A DNA stretch of 64,000 nucleotides from Eutypa lata (taxonomy: Eukaryota; Ascomycota; Sordariomycetes; Xylariales; Diatrypaceae), in contig JAKULF010000004.1 of NCBI GenBank assembly GCA_022661535.1, positions 3,844,001 to 3,908,000 of the forward strand. Reading direction: 5' to 3'. Positions 1 to 12,063 of this stretch are shown here, one piece after another. Numbering within the stretch: position 1 is the first letter of the stretch; every line of letters begins with the position of its first letter. The notes beneath the pieces were generated by a model. The model made no database searches and was not told where the DNA came from. It was given only the letters and a program-made list of their open reading frames with translations. The position numbers and the translations under genes are program-made.

Positions 1-82
1 AGCTGAACGCTGTATGCCGTACAACCGAATATCCAGCCAAACTCGAGAGAAATTTGTATGATCATCAATCCCTTCGACTCGT

Positions 83-1336
83 TCACGCGCTGGTGCTGAA
101 GTAATAGTTCTCCCACAGATACTCGTAATCTTCCAGTATACCACCCACAAAGCTCGGCACGCGCCGGCGGACGCCGTTCATCATGCTCTTGGTGACGTTC
201 TCGTAGAAGGCGCCGCGCATGGCCCACCAGCCGCTAGCCCAATACCTCTTGCCCCACTCCTCCTGCTCCAGGGCGGTCGTCCTATAGCCACGATCACGCA
301 GCTGTCGCGCTGCCAGTTCTATGCTCAGGCCGAGGACCCAGGGCGTCCAGGATTTCTTGTTCTTGCTCCTCGACAGCGCGATGGCGTACACCAGCGGCGC
401 TAGGATGTGCAGGATCTCGGCCGCCTGAGAGGATCCCGATAGCGTGTTTAGGAGCTTCGCGGCGGGTTTGATATCGTCTGCTGTCAATACCCGGCTCTGG
501 AGGTACGAGCTGATATCGCCTGGGTTGGGTAGGCTCGGGAGACTAGTCCCCGTGCGCGGCATCGTCCACTCTTTCTTATGGGGCCCCTTGGCCTCACCAT
601 TGCTCATGGCGGGATCTTCACCCATCAGCTCGCGCAGGGCGGCTCCATCATCGTCATCGTCCTCTTCGGTCGGTATGGGTTCCCGCTCGGGTAGGGCAGG
701 CGTGACGAGGGGTCGGGAGCTAGTGATGCGCATGAGAAGCAAGCGGCAGAAGGCCTTGACGGCCTCTAGCACTATAACGACGCGCCAGCGGATCTTCTCG
801 CCCTTCCTCTTAGCGGCCATCTCCCACAGCAGCTCGGTATACTGCACGACCTGCAGCAACATGGCTATTCTCCGGTACAGTTTGCTCTTGGCGGTCCAGA
901 ACCGGGTGTACCGCGTGTGGGGGCTGGGGACGGGGACCTTGGTGGCGGCTGCTAGCGCGGGGATCCGGATGGCGGCGGCCCGCAGGACGGCATCGTGGTA
1001 GAGCGAGAGAAGCTGGACTCCCGAGTGTAGGGTCTCGGAGGCGATCTCGGCGTCCCGGAACCGCCCCGGTATGACGTAGGTGAGGGACCGCAGGGCGCTC
1101 TCGATCTGAGAGACCTGGTGGGCATTCTTCGTGATGAAGTCGCGGTACATGGTCAGCCACGTCGGAGGGGTCGCGAGGACTCGTCGTATCGGATTCTTGC
1201 TGTTGTTGTTAGGTTTGGATTTAGGATTCCCGTAGCGCGACGACGATGACGACGTGTTTGATTGTGGTTGGGGTTTTGGGCACCCGTTGGGTTTGGTTAT
1301 TTCTGGAGCTACGGGATCTATTATTGGTACAGGCAT
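83..1336 (-). CDS. pex16: Peroxin-16 (peroxisomal membrane biogenesis protein)
   Basis: A single uninterrupted reading frame of 417 aa starts at the ATG at 1336. After a Pro/Ser/Asn-rich N-terminus (residues 1-50) comes the Pex16 core, recognised by the segment TWLTMYRDFITKNAHQVSQ (about 58-76), the PGRFRDAEIASE motif, and the C-terminal blocks SKNKKSWTPWVLGLSIE and EQEEWGKRYWA. In the family, Pex16 is an integral ER/peroxisome membrane protein that recruits Pex3 and so helps import peroxisomal membrane proteins. In filamentous fungi it also matters for Woronin bodies. An acidic Asp/Glu linker near residue 225 splits the core, as is usual for fungal members. Length and order fit an intact gene. 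The 3' end lies close to the window edge. The neighbouring AA9 gene is on the same strand. Confidence 0.93.
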   Translation of the reverse strand: MPVPIIDPVAPEITKPNGCPKPQPQSNTSSSSSRYGNPKSKPNNNSKNPIRRVLATPPTWLTMYRDFITKNAHQVSQIESALRSLTYVIPGRFRDAEIASETLHSGVQLLSLYHDAVLRAAAIRIPALAAATKVPVPSPHTRYTRFWTAKSKLYRRIAMLLQVVQYTELLWEMAAKRKGEKIRWRVVIVLEAVKAFCRLLLMRITSSRPLVTPALPEREPIPTEEDDDDDGAALRELMGEDPAMSNGEAKGPHKKEWTMPRTGTSLPSLPNPGDISSYLQSRVLTADDIKPAAKLLNTLSGSSQAAEILHILAPLVYAIALSRSKNKKSWTPWVLGLSIELAARQLRDRGYRTTALEQEEWGKRYWASGWWAMRGAFYENVTKSMMNGVRRRVPSFVGGILEDYEYLWENYYFSTSA

Positions 1337-2047
1337 GATAGAGCTAGGTGGAAGGAAACGAATGAGAGAGAATCAATTGATCATTAAAATAAGCTCAAAT
1401 AAATTACAAAAAGCAGAAGAAGATAATGTCGAATGGAATTTGGATATCATGGAATCGAAATGGAATGGGATGAAGATGAAGGCGATGATGTGGTTGAAAG
1501 TTAATTAAGAAGTCGTCATTTTCGGTGTGTGTGTGTGTAAATGATGTTTTAGCTGAGCTGAGTTGAGCTGTCTGTCTGGCTGCTGAGCTGTGCTGTGCTG
1601 TTTGTTACTTACCTGATCATTTCATCACAGACCCATTTGCTGCATAACTAAAAGTACCTCGGTAGCTCGGCTTAGACCCCGGTAGTGGAACTTATTTTAG
1701 TATGCTAGACGCGTTTTACGTGTTAAGGACACCGATTTAAAGCGCTAGCCTATGTACCCATCATCGCATAATATGGATTATGCAATATATTATTCACTTT
1801 AACTAAGGCACTCCCTCTACTATGTAGCTGCGAACATCCTTACAGGAAGTTGATATTACTGAGCTGCTGGATATATATCTAGATCGTTAGGTATGTATCT
1901 GAGCTGAAATGAGTGTAAAACATCTCCACACTTAAAGCCGCTCATGGCATAGTAGGTATAGGTATGCTAGTGAATTGACCGATAACTAATGCTATGCCAT
2001 CCATTGCTATAGGCTAATATTCCCCCCCGCTCACCCGTCACCTTCTC
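1337..2047. other. Intergenic: pex16 promoter side and AA9 3' side
   Basis: No coding signal was found. Near 1525-1540 is a short GT-rich microsatellite, and at about 1548-1600 a degenerate run of GAGCT/GCTGT units (gctgagctgagttgagctg). The rest is ordinary A+T-rich spacer that should hold the pex16 promoter (just above 1336) and the AA9 3' untranslated region (just below 2048). Confidence 0.6.
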
Positions 2048-2961
2048 TTAACCCGTCCAGACCTTGGGCCCAGGAGGTGTATACGAGGTAAGTCCACCTT
2101 GGTAGATGTCGACCTGTCTCTCATTAGTTCTCTTGGAATGTCTAAGAATACGTATTCAACACTGAAAACTTACCATCACACCGGGGTCGTTCTGCGAAGC
2201 GTAAGCTGGGATCGCCGTCAAGAACTCGCCACCGGGCGATGCGCTACCGGAACCTTTGACCGAGAGCTGTGCACATTCAGGGTAGAATTGCGGGGTCTAA
2301 AAGTATTTCAGAGTCAGTCACCAACTATCTTATATTGTTCTCGCAGACCGATAGAGATGAGGGAGATGCTCTTACGTTGGCCTGGTGAAGAGCCAGCAGT
2401 TCGTGGCGGATCAGGTAGTCGCCGGGCTTGAGGGATTCGGGGATCTTGCTCGACCACTCCAACGTATTCAGTACAACAGCGGTACCCCAGTCCTCGCTGT
2501 TCGGGTTGCTTCCGAAGAGACCCATCTCGTCGATCTTGAACCAGTTGGCGCCCTTACCGTCGCAGGACGCGAATCCGCTGGGGCACGGGTACATCCACAC
2601 CATCACGGGACCCTGCGCGTGCGTCCACTGCTTCCACACCGCCGTAATGTTCTCGCCCGCAGTGATCTCCGCCGACAGCGGCGCGCTCGTCCCGCCGTTG
2701 CAGGTCATCTTGGCGTCCGTCACCGTCATGATCGGGTTGTAGTCGGGCCACTGGCGCTGGATGATCTGCGCGCCGGGCTGGGGGGAGAAACCCTATTCCA
2801 TGAGTCAGCAAGATGACATTCAACCACAGACCCTAGAGTAGGACTCTTATTCAACTTACCTCGTAGCCGGCATACTCCGTGCCACCGATCTTGTAGCTCG
2901 TGACCGCACCGTGGGCGGACACCAGCACCGGGGCTAGCAAAAGGGCGAGCGTGGACAGCAT
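2048..2961 (-). CDS. Secreted AA9 lytic polysaccharide monooxygenase (235 aa)
   Basis: There are four exons: 2860-2961, 2376-2792, 2174-2296 and 2048-2113. All junctions are GT-AG and in phase. The start is the ATG at 2961, immediately before a signal peptide (MLSTLALLLAPVLVSA). Cleavage after residue 16 leaves His1 (HGAVTSYKI), the first half of the AA9 copper histidine brace. The second His lies in GDYLIRHELLALH. The axial Tyr is in PQFYPECAQL, the AA9 signature encoded at the start of exon 3. The C-terminus GLTSYTPPGPKVWTG is typical, and no cellulose-binding module follows. AA9 enzymes oxidatively cleave cellulose or hemicellulose outside the cell. The catalytic set looks intact, so I expect an active enzyme. 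Regioselectivity cannot be read from sequence alone. Confidence 0.93.
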
Positions 2962-5224
2962 ATTGACACCGTTCTGTGAGATAGACTTGACAAGTGAGAG
3001 AGCTAGCCAAGAGAAAAAAAAGGGAGGCTCAAGTGATTGTGTTGGTCGGCACAGGAAGGAATGAGGAACGGGTGCCAGGGGAGGGGCCATGGCAAGCCAT
3101 TATATCTTAAGATCCCCTAGTCTTATTCATCTATACTAGGTGTATACCCTTGTAGGTTCGCATGAGGCTGGCCGTTGGGCTATGCCGATATTCCAGTGCG
3201 GTCTCCACACATCCCCGAGGACTAAAGATGGGTCTCATATGGACATATTCGTTCTCACAATGCCCTCCTGGAAGATGCATCCTGCTAAGCCGTCTGACTT
3301 GTAAAGAGATACATCTAAACAGGGCGGCCTTCGGTCCGAAAGAGCATTATATGCCCTCTCGTATCCAGTGCCCGCGTGGGATATTGATTAAATAGAGACT
3401 AGCGATATGGTCACATTGCTCTGACGTATTCCTATTTAGGAGCCATAAATTAGATAGCTGTGTCAGGATGCTAGGCGCCCGCCGTGGAAGAGCAAGTTAG
3501 TAGAGGCATTATAGGGACGTTTGTCCAGCACCTGCGCCATCTAAATCGTCGTCGTTCCACGTAGAGTCCGGGGAATCGGGTTTTATTGGCTCAAGGACAC
3601 TGTTCTTTGCCAGCGCGACGTTGGTTCCGAGGTGCTTGTTTAAGGCAATACGGCGGCTTCTAATATTGGTACACTAACGTCACTCTTCACTGCTTTCGGG
3701 TCGCCAAGCCCTTCAGGCTATATAGGATAAATTATTCGCACGTCTACCATCCGCCGTGACAAAAAGGGAAGGCAACCATAATTATATCGGTTCGGTTCTT
3801 CGTCGGTTGAACTTCTATCTAAAGTGGTACACTTCATTCATATCTACTCAACATTTATTGGCGCAGTTTGCAAGGAAATGCTCTTTTATGATGGTTAATC
3901 GATGTGTTTAGCGAGGCTGGCTTACAATCTCGATTTTTAAGTACAGTCCGATACAACATTAATTTCTTAACGAGCCCCCCTATCCATCTCCACAATGCTA
4001 TGAGAAATATTTACCTCGCTGTCTAGCCTTTCAACTACAAATTTAACTATCAATCAAACCGCCGTCTATCATATTTGGAATTTGAAGCCCTTTAAAATTA
4101 TGAGAGTTTATCATGCATGGTGTATCTTACCTACTAGAGCTTTCGATACTCTTTGAAGACGGTTGTTCCTAGTCGAAACAAGATTAGAAATAATTGTTGT
4201 GGGGTATTAGAGGTGACTGTGTACGATACGCTAGATTGAAACTTAAGGATCGTTATGATATACAAGCGAGCTTCAGAAACATTACTGCTTTAAGTGTCAT
4301 GACATTGATGCCCCCACCCCGGCACCCCCCTCTGCTGAAAAGCATAGGCTATTGAATATATAGGGTTATGAGATATTCTACAACCCCTGACGAATACCAA
4401 TGCCATCTGCTCTGCGGTCTATATGGAGTAGTATTCCGACCCCGCACATGGTTGTGAATTGGCTGTGAAGGTATCCCGCTAGAAGTAACGTTGTTTTGTA
4501 AATAAATAGGGTAAGTACCAGTCTAATTACTATAGGAGCTACAGGCTCAGCTAGACCGTTGAATCCACCTTTGTACCATAGATACATAATTCGAACCTAT
4601 AGAAGTTACGCGCTTGAAACTGTGCCTTTATACGATTTATTCGCCTTCAGAGATATATGTAGTAGTCTACGTATATGTCAGCAACATTTTATCATCTCCA
4701 AGAATCTTTAAGCACCACAGAAATGCCGAACCATTGTTACATCTGGGACTCCCATTCTAATAATATAGTGCAGCGATAATTACTCTCTAATCCATACCTG
4801 ATCCGTCTAAGCTTTCAAGCTGTGATTAATATGCAGGACAGCCATCAGCGCATAGCGGGTCTAGGGTTAGATTTGACGGCTTTCCTTACCTGATTCTATG
4901 GGAGTCCTTCCATACGAAGAATCATCTCCTACGCATGTGAGATAATATCCTCCTTTTTACGCAGTTATTCTTTTAGAATAAGGTAGTAAATCAGGGAACA
5001 TGCTAGGACCACAGTCGAGTTTTCCCACATTATTATAGAAGCACATGTTTTTAGACAAAGTAGTAGCTGACTGGCTTTATTAGTGCAATGAGGCACTTGA
5101 AGGGCCATCCAGCCACCCTTACATTAGTAATGGACTTATCAAGATCAGAGGCCTCGTCAATTCCCTAGCATATCTGTTGAAATACGGTGGCTGGTAAATC
5201 CAGGTGGCTGGAACGCCCCACACC
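2962..5224. other. Gene-free spacer up to the retroelement
   Basis: This stretch contains the AA9 promoter (first few hundred bases above 2961) and then about 2 kb with no credible gene. The longest open stretches are under 80 codons, lack family resemblance and have no splice partners. Base composition becomes steadily more A+T-rich towards 5.2 kb, consistent with the edge of an A+T-rich isochore around the RIPped element. Confidence 0.6.
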
Positions 5225-5334
5225 TGTAGCTATATAATGCGTAAAATGCCCCTTACTTGCACATAAAGATAACCTATCTATTTAAATAATAATAACATAC
5301 AATATAACCTTATAACTTATATTTATATTTAATA
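5225..5334 (+). repeat. 5' LTR of the copia element
   Basis: This 110-base repeat begins TGTAGCTATATAATGCG and ends ...TTTAATA, where the final CA appears to have mutated to TA. It aligns end to end without gaps to the repeat at 11954-12063, and nearly all differences are C/T transitions. The bases before it (5220-5224, ACACC) may be the target-site duplication. Confidence 0.8.
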
Positions 5335-8300
5335 AGTTATAAGCTTAAAAAACTTATACGAAATCTTTTATTATATATTTTATTATTTATAATTTATTTT
5401 ATTATTAAATATTTTATAAATTAATTTATTATATTTTTTATTATAAAATAAAATAAAAAATTCTTAATATATTTAATAAAATTTAATACTTTTCGAAATT
5501 TACAATTATTTTTTTATTAAAAATATCGTCGTTTATATTTATTAACGATTATTTATACTTTATTTAAATTATAATTAATATATAATTAATAATTTATTTT
5601 CTTTATTTAATTAAAATTTAATTATATATTTTATTAAATATATATTATTAAATTATTATTATTTTTATATTTAAATATATTTAAAATTTATAATATTAAA
5701 AATAAAACATTTTAAAATTAATTATATAAATAATAAAATAACGATATAAATATTTTTCGTTTTATTTTTTAACGTTATTTAAATAATAATTAAATTAATA
5801 ATATTATAATAAATTTATTAAATAATAATATAAATAAATAATAAAAATATAATTTAAAAAATTATTTTATAACGAAATTATAATTTTTTAAACTTTTTAA
5901 TAAATAAAATTTTTTTTATTTAATTTATATTTTTTTATAACTTTTAATTAAATTTTTTTTTAATAATAACGATTTTAAAAATTAAAATTATATTTTTATT
6001 AAACTTATTAATTATTTTTTATTATTTAATTTTAATAATATATTATTTATATTTTTATTTTACGATTTTAATAAAGTTAATTTATTTAATTTAAAAATTT
6101 TTATATTTAAATTTACGTTAAAATTTATATTTAAATTTATATTAAAATTTATATTTAAATTTATTTTTAATTTTATATTTTTTATTATTTTAAATTTAAA
6201 AACGATATTTAATTTAATATTTAATATTTTATTTATTATTTATAAACGTATATTTTTATTTAATTTATTTAAATTTTATTACGTTAATAAAAACTTAATA
6301 ATAAAGTTAAAAAAAATATATAAACTTTAATTAATTATTATATTTAAATTTTATAATAATAATTTTAATTAAAATAAAAATTAATTTATTAAATAATATA
6401 ATAAAATTTATATTTTTTTTAAAATAAATTAACTTTAAACGAAATATAATAAATTATTTTTATATTTAAAAATATAATTATTTTTTTTAAATAAAAACGA
6501 AATTAAAAAACTTAAAAAAATTAACGAATTAATTAAATTTAAAAAGTATAAAAAAAAAAATAAAATATTAAATTATATTTAATATAAATTAAAAAAAGAT
6601 TTTAAAATTAAAATTAATAATAATAAATCTTTAAATATATTATTCGTTATTTAAAAATATTTAATTAAATATTATTAATTTAAAAATAATATTATTTTAA
6701 TAACGAAATATATTATAATTATTTTAATTATTAAATTTTATTAAATTAAATAAAACTTATATTATTTTAACTTTATACTTTATTAATAAACTTTTTTTTA
6801 CATTTAATTTAAATTATTTTATTTCTTTTATTATTTTTTATTAATTTTATAATATTAATTTTTAAAAAAATAAAATTATTAAAATTATTAAAATAATAAT
6901 AACGTTTAAAAAAACTTTATAATTTATTTTATAAAAAAATAAAATTTATATATTAAAAATAATAACGATTTATAAATCGGATTTCTTTACGTTTAATAAT
7001 TTAATAAATTATAAAACGATAAAAATAAACGAAAAACATTTAATAAACTTTAATATAATTATTATAAAATCGTTAAATGTAAAATTATTAATTATTTATT
7101 TAATAATTATTTTTAAAAATACTTAAAAAAAGCATTATTATATTAACGAAATAATAAAACTTAATAATTTAAAAAATAAAAAATAAATAATAATAATATT
7201 TTAATAATTTTTATTAAATTAATATATAAAAATAACGAAGTTAATAACGATATTAAATTCGTTATTATTAATATATTTTTAATAATAAAAAACGATATTA
7301 TTAAGTTATTATAAGTTATATTATAATTAAGTATTTTATTTCGTTTTTTTAAAAATATTTTATTTAATATTTATTTTATAATTATTTAAAAGCGATTTAA
7401 TAAATAATTTATTATAAATTTATTTATTAATTTTATTATTAATTTTATTATATTAATTTTTAAACTTAAATTAAACGATATATTAAACGACTTTAATATA
7501 AAATAACGATTAATAAAATTAAAATTTTTATTTTTATTTAAAAATAAAATAATAAAGTTAATAAAAAAGTTATAAAAAATATTAATTTTAAATAATAATT
7601 ATAATTAAATAAATTATTATAAACGAAAATTATTTAATAATTTTCGATTATATAAAAGATTATAAATATATAATATTAAAATATAAAAATATTATATTTT
7701 TTAACGTTTTAATTAATAATAAAATAAAATATATTAATATTTAAAATATAATTTATTATTTAAAGTTAAAAGTAAACTTTATTTTAATTATTTAATTTAT
7801 TAAGAAAAAAGCGAAATTTTTATTTCGTTAAAACATCGTTTATAACGTTAAAAAAATATTTTCTTAATTATAATTAAATTAATAAACTTATACGTAATTA
7901 ATTAATTTAATAATATAATTAATATAATTAATTTTAATATAATTTTTTATTTTTACTTTATTATAAACTTTAATTTATTAATTTAATATAAATAATTAAA
8001 GTATTTTAATAAATAAAATATTTATAAATTAATAATTATATTAAAAAACATTAAGTTTTTAAAATAATAATATTTATATAATAATTACGTTAAAAGTTAT
8101 TATTAAAAAAAACCTTATAAAAATAAATTAAAAAAAAGCATTTATAATTTAAAATTATTATATTTAAATAAAGTTAATATATTATAAAATATTATTAATT
8201 ATAATAAGTTTATTAATTAATTAATTATAATTTATAATAAATTTTAAATAAATTAAATTATTTTAATTAAATAATTTAAAAATTAATTATAAGCTTTTAA

Positions 8301-11300
8301 AGATTTTTTAATTTAATAAAAAAAACTTAAACGACGTTATTATATAATAATTATTAATAAATTAAGCTTTTATAATAACGTAAAGTTTTAAAACTTTTAT
8401 TAATAAAAATATATAAATATTTATTATTTCGTTATTAAATAATATAAATAAAACGACGTTTTTAAAAATATTATTAATTATTTAAAAAATTATATTAAAT
8501 TAATTATAAAAACGATTATTAAAAATAATATATCGGTTTATTATTAATTTATTATTATAAAATTAATATATTATTTTAAAAATAAAAGTTTATATTTAAC
8601 TTTTAAAATTATTTTTTATAAAGTATAATATAAAAATAAATTTAATTTTTATTATTTAATAAAAATAAAAGTAATTAATTATTATAAATTTAATAAAAAA
8701 ATAAATATTTTTAAATTAATTAATATATTTTATAAAATATTAAGTTATAATAATAATAATATAATAAATTATATCGTTTTTTAATTAAATAATAACATTA
8801 TTATTAATATTAATAACGTTATTTTTAAAAAAAACATTTAATTTTTTTATAATTATAATATTATAATTATAAAAAATAAAAATTAAATTTATTTAAATTT
8901 AAATTAACGTTAAAATAACGATAAATTAATAACGTTATTAAATCATTTATTATTTAAAACTTATTCGCTTTACGATTAATTTTAATTAAAAAACTTAAAG
9001 GTAAATAAAAGCGTAAAAAATATAAACGATTAAGTTTTAAATTATTATTAATAATTATTAACGAATATATCGTAAATCTTTTATTTAATATTTACTTTAT
9101 AATTATTTAAAAACAATTTAACGAATAAATCGTTATAAATTTATTCGTTAAAAATAATTTAATTATATTTAATAACTTAATTTATAATAATAAATATATT
9201 AAAAAAATTATAACTTATAAAGAAAATTTATTATTTAAAATATTTTACGATTATAATCTTTATTTACGTATTAATTACATTTAAATAAATCGATATTAAT
9301 TAAAAATTAATTTTAAATTTTATTTAATTATAATAATATTAAAAATTATATTAATAATTATAATTATAAAAAATAAATATTAATTTTTAATAAATAATAA
9401 CATTTAAATAATTTATAATTTATTTATTAATTAAAAACCTTTATTTAAAAAATAAATTTATAAATTAAAAAATTTTTTTAATAATAAAATTATTCGTTAT
9501 AAAATACAATAAATTATATATAATTTTAAATAAATTAAAAAATTAAATTATATAAATATTTTTATTTTAATTATTAAATTTATAAATTATAAAATTATTT
9601 TTATTTTTATTATAATATTAAATTTAAAATTAAAATAAATAAATATTAAAATAACGTTTTTTTATAAATTAATTATAAAGAAAATTTACGTTAAATAATT
9701 ACTTAAATTTAATAATAATATAAACAAAGTATATAAATTAAATAAAGTATTTTACGGCTTAAAATAAATATTATAAATATAATATTATATATTAATTACA
9801 TTTTTTAAAAGTTAAAGCTTTAATTTATTAAAATTTAATATAAAAGTATTTTTTTAAAAATATATTTATATAATAATTTACGTAAATAAATATTTAATAA
9901 TTAAATTTAATAAAAAGAATTATTAAATTAAAAAAAGCTTTATTTAATAAATTTAAAATATTTAATTTAAGTTTTTATAATTATTTTTTAAATATAAATA
10001 TTACTTATAATCGTATTAATAAAATAATTTATTTTAATTAAAAAATTTACTTTAAAAGAATTATTAAAAAATTAAATTAATAAAATATATATTTAAATAT
10101 TATATTAATAATAATTAATAAATTTAATAAATTTTTTAATAATTATAAAACTTTAATAATAAACGTTAAATAATATATTAAAGTTATAAATTATTTAATA
10201 TACGTTATAATAAATATTTATTTAAATATTATTTATATCGTTTTTTATTTAAATCGTTATATAAAATTTTTTATTATAATTTATTTTAATATTATTAAAC
10301 GAATATTATATTATTTTAAAAATACGTTTAATTTTAAGTTTATTTATTAAAATAATTTATATAATTTAATTAATTAAATTGATTTTAATTAAATTAATTA
10401 TACGTAATTTCGTTAATTAATCGCCGGTTATATTTTTAACATTAATAATAATATTATTAATTAATTTTAAAAAAAGCAATTTATAATAATATTATTTTTT
10501 TATAAAATTAAATATATAAAATAAATATAAATTATAAAAAAAGTTATTTAATTATATTAATTATTTAATAAACTTAACGTTATTAACGATTAAATAATTA
10601 TTATAATAATTTATAATAATAATTAAAATATATTTATTTTAATTAAAAATTTATAATTTTACGTTTATATAAAATATATAAAAATATATTATTACTTTAT
10701 TTAAAAAAATAAGTTAATAATAAAGTTAATTTTTAATATATATATATTTTAAATTAAATTATAAATAATTTAACGAAATTATTATTAAAAAATAAATTTA
10801 TTAATTTTAAAAAAGCTTTAAATATTTTATTTTAAAATAAATAAAAAAAAGAAAAATAAAACTTATAAAGGCATTTTATTATTAAAATATTTCTTTTTTT
10901 TATATTTATATTATTATTTATATTAATACTTTTTTTTTATATTTTTTTTATATTATATATTATATTAACTTTATAATAATATTAATTTTTTAAGATATTT
11001 TTTAATATATTTATTATTATTTTAAAAAACATTAAAGCTTAATTTTATTTTATAAAATATATCTTTTATTTTTAAATAAAAATAAAAAAAACTAAGCTTT
11101 ATATAATATACGTTTAATTTTTTTTTTAAATTCTTTTTTTTAAATTATTTAAATTACGTTATAATAACATTTATAATATTACTTATAACATTTAATTTAT
11201 TTTTATTAAATTTTAATATATTAAATATTAATTTAAAAAACTTTTTATAATAATTTTATAACTTAATAATTAACGATAAAAGTTTATACGTTTATTTTAA

Positions 11301-11953
11301 AATTATATTTTTTTATAATAAATAAAATAAAGTTAATTAATAATATTATATATTAAATATTATCGCTTATAATATTTTCGAAAACTTTATTAATTTTTTA
11401 TTTAAATATAATAAAAAAACTTAAATAAATTTATTTAATATATTAAATAAATCTTTAATTAAAAATTAATAAAAAATAAAAAAATAATATATATTTATTA
11501 TAATTATTATAAGCGGCTTTTATAAGTTATATAAAAATAAACGAATTTTAATTTAAAATTATAATTTTATATTTTACGTTATTAAAATTAAACGTTAAAA
11601 AAGCGTATTATTTAAAAAATAACGCTTTTTCGTTAAATATTTATAAAATAAACGTTATATATTAAAAGTTAAAATTTAATATAATATTAATAATTTAAAT
11701 AATAAAAAAAATAAATGTTTAATATTTTTATTATATAAAGTATAAAAATAATTTAATTTAAAAGATTTTAATTATTAAAGCTTAAAAAACCTTTAATTTT
11801 AAAATTATATTAAACTTAAATTTTAAAACTTTAATAAAAGAATTAAAGTAACGATAACTTTAAACCGATTATATTATAACTATTAATATAATTCGAATAA
11901 AAATATTAAAATATAATAGTTAATAAATTTAAATAACTAAAACATTTTATATT

Positions 11954-12063
11954 TATAGTTATATAATGCGTAAAATGTCCTTTATTTATACATAAAGATA
12001 ACCTATTTATTTAAATAATAATAACATATAATATAACCTTATAACCTATGTTTATATTTAACA
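11954..12063 (+). repeat. 3' LTR of the copia element
   Basis: This is the partner of 5225-5334. It begins TATAG (original TG mutated to TA) and ends TTTAACA, keeping the canonical CA end. The five bases after it (12064-12068, ATATC) differ from the 5' flank ACACC only by two C-to-T changes. Confidence 0.8.

Larger units (their letters stand above)
5225..12063 (+). mobile_element. Dead Ty1/copia LTR retrotransposon, massively RIPped
   Basis: The block is bounded by two 110-base direct repeats (5225-5334 and 11954-12063), and the interior is almost pure A/T. CpA is nearly gone and most remaining C/G sits in CpG, which is the signature of repeat-induced point mutation. The coding sense is +. 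At 9747-9776 the codons still spell YGLK followed by TAA-ATA-TTA-TAA, exactly what QAPR becomes after C-to-T and G-to-A changes; this is the copia reverse transcriptase motif. At 9889-9900 lies a YV-D/N-x catalytic-box relic. At 10381-10479 is a RNase H relic (AGYxF then SKKQ-like). Reverse transcriptase followed by RNase H close together supports Ty1/copia rather than a non-LTR element. Gag, protease and integrase could not be placed. No intact frame remains. Confidence 0.85.

Noticed and set aside
7200..7290. Possible integrase catalytic motif in the RIPped copia element
   Set aside because: A D-N-D-x-E-F-like reading can be forced, but with so few informative bases and the wrong distance to reverse transcriptase I do not trust it.
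5281..12060. Mitochondrial DNA insertion or centromere as the source of the A+T block
   Set aside because: Matching 110-base direct repeats and copia reverse transcriptase/RNase H relics explain the block better.
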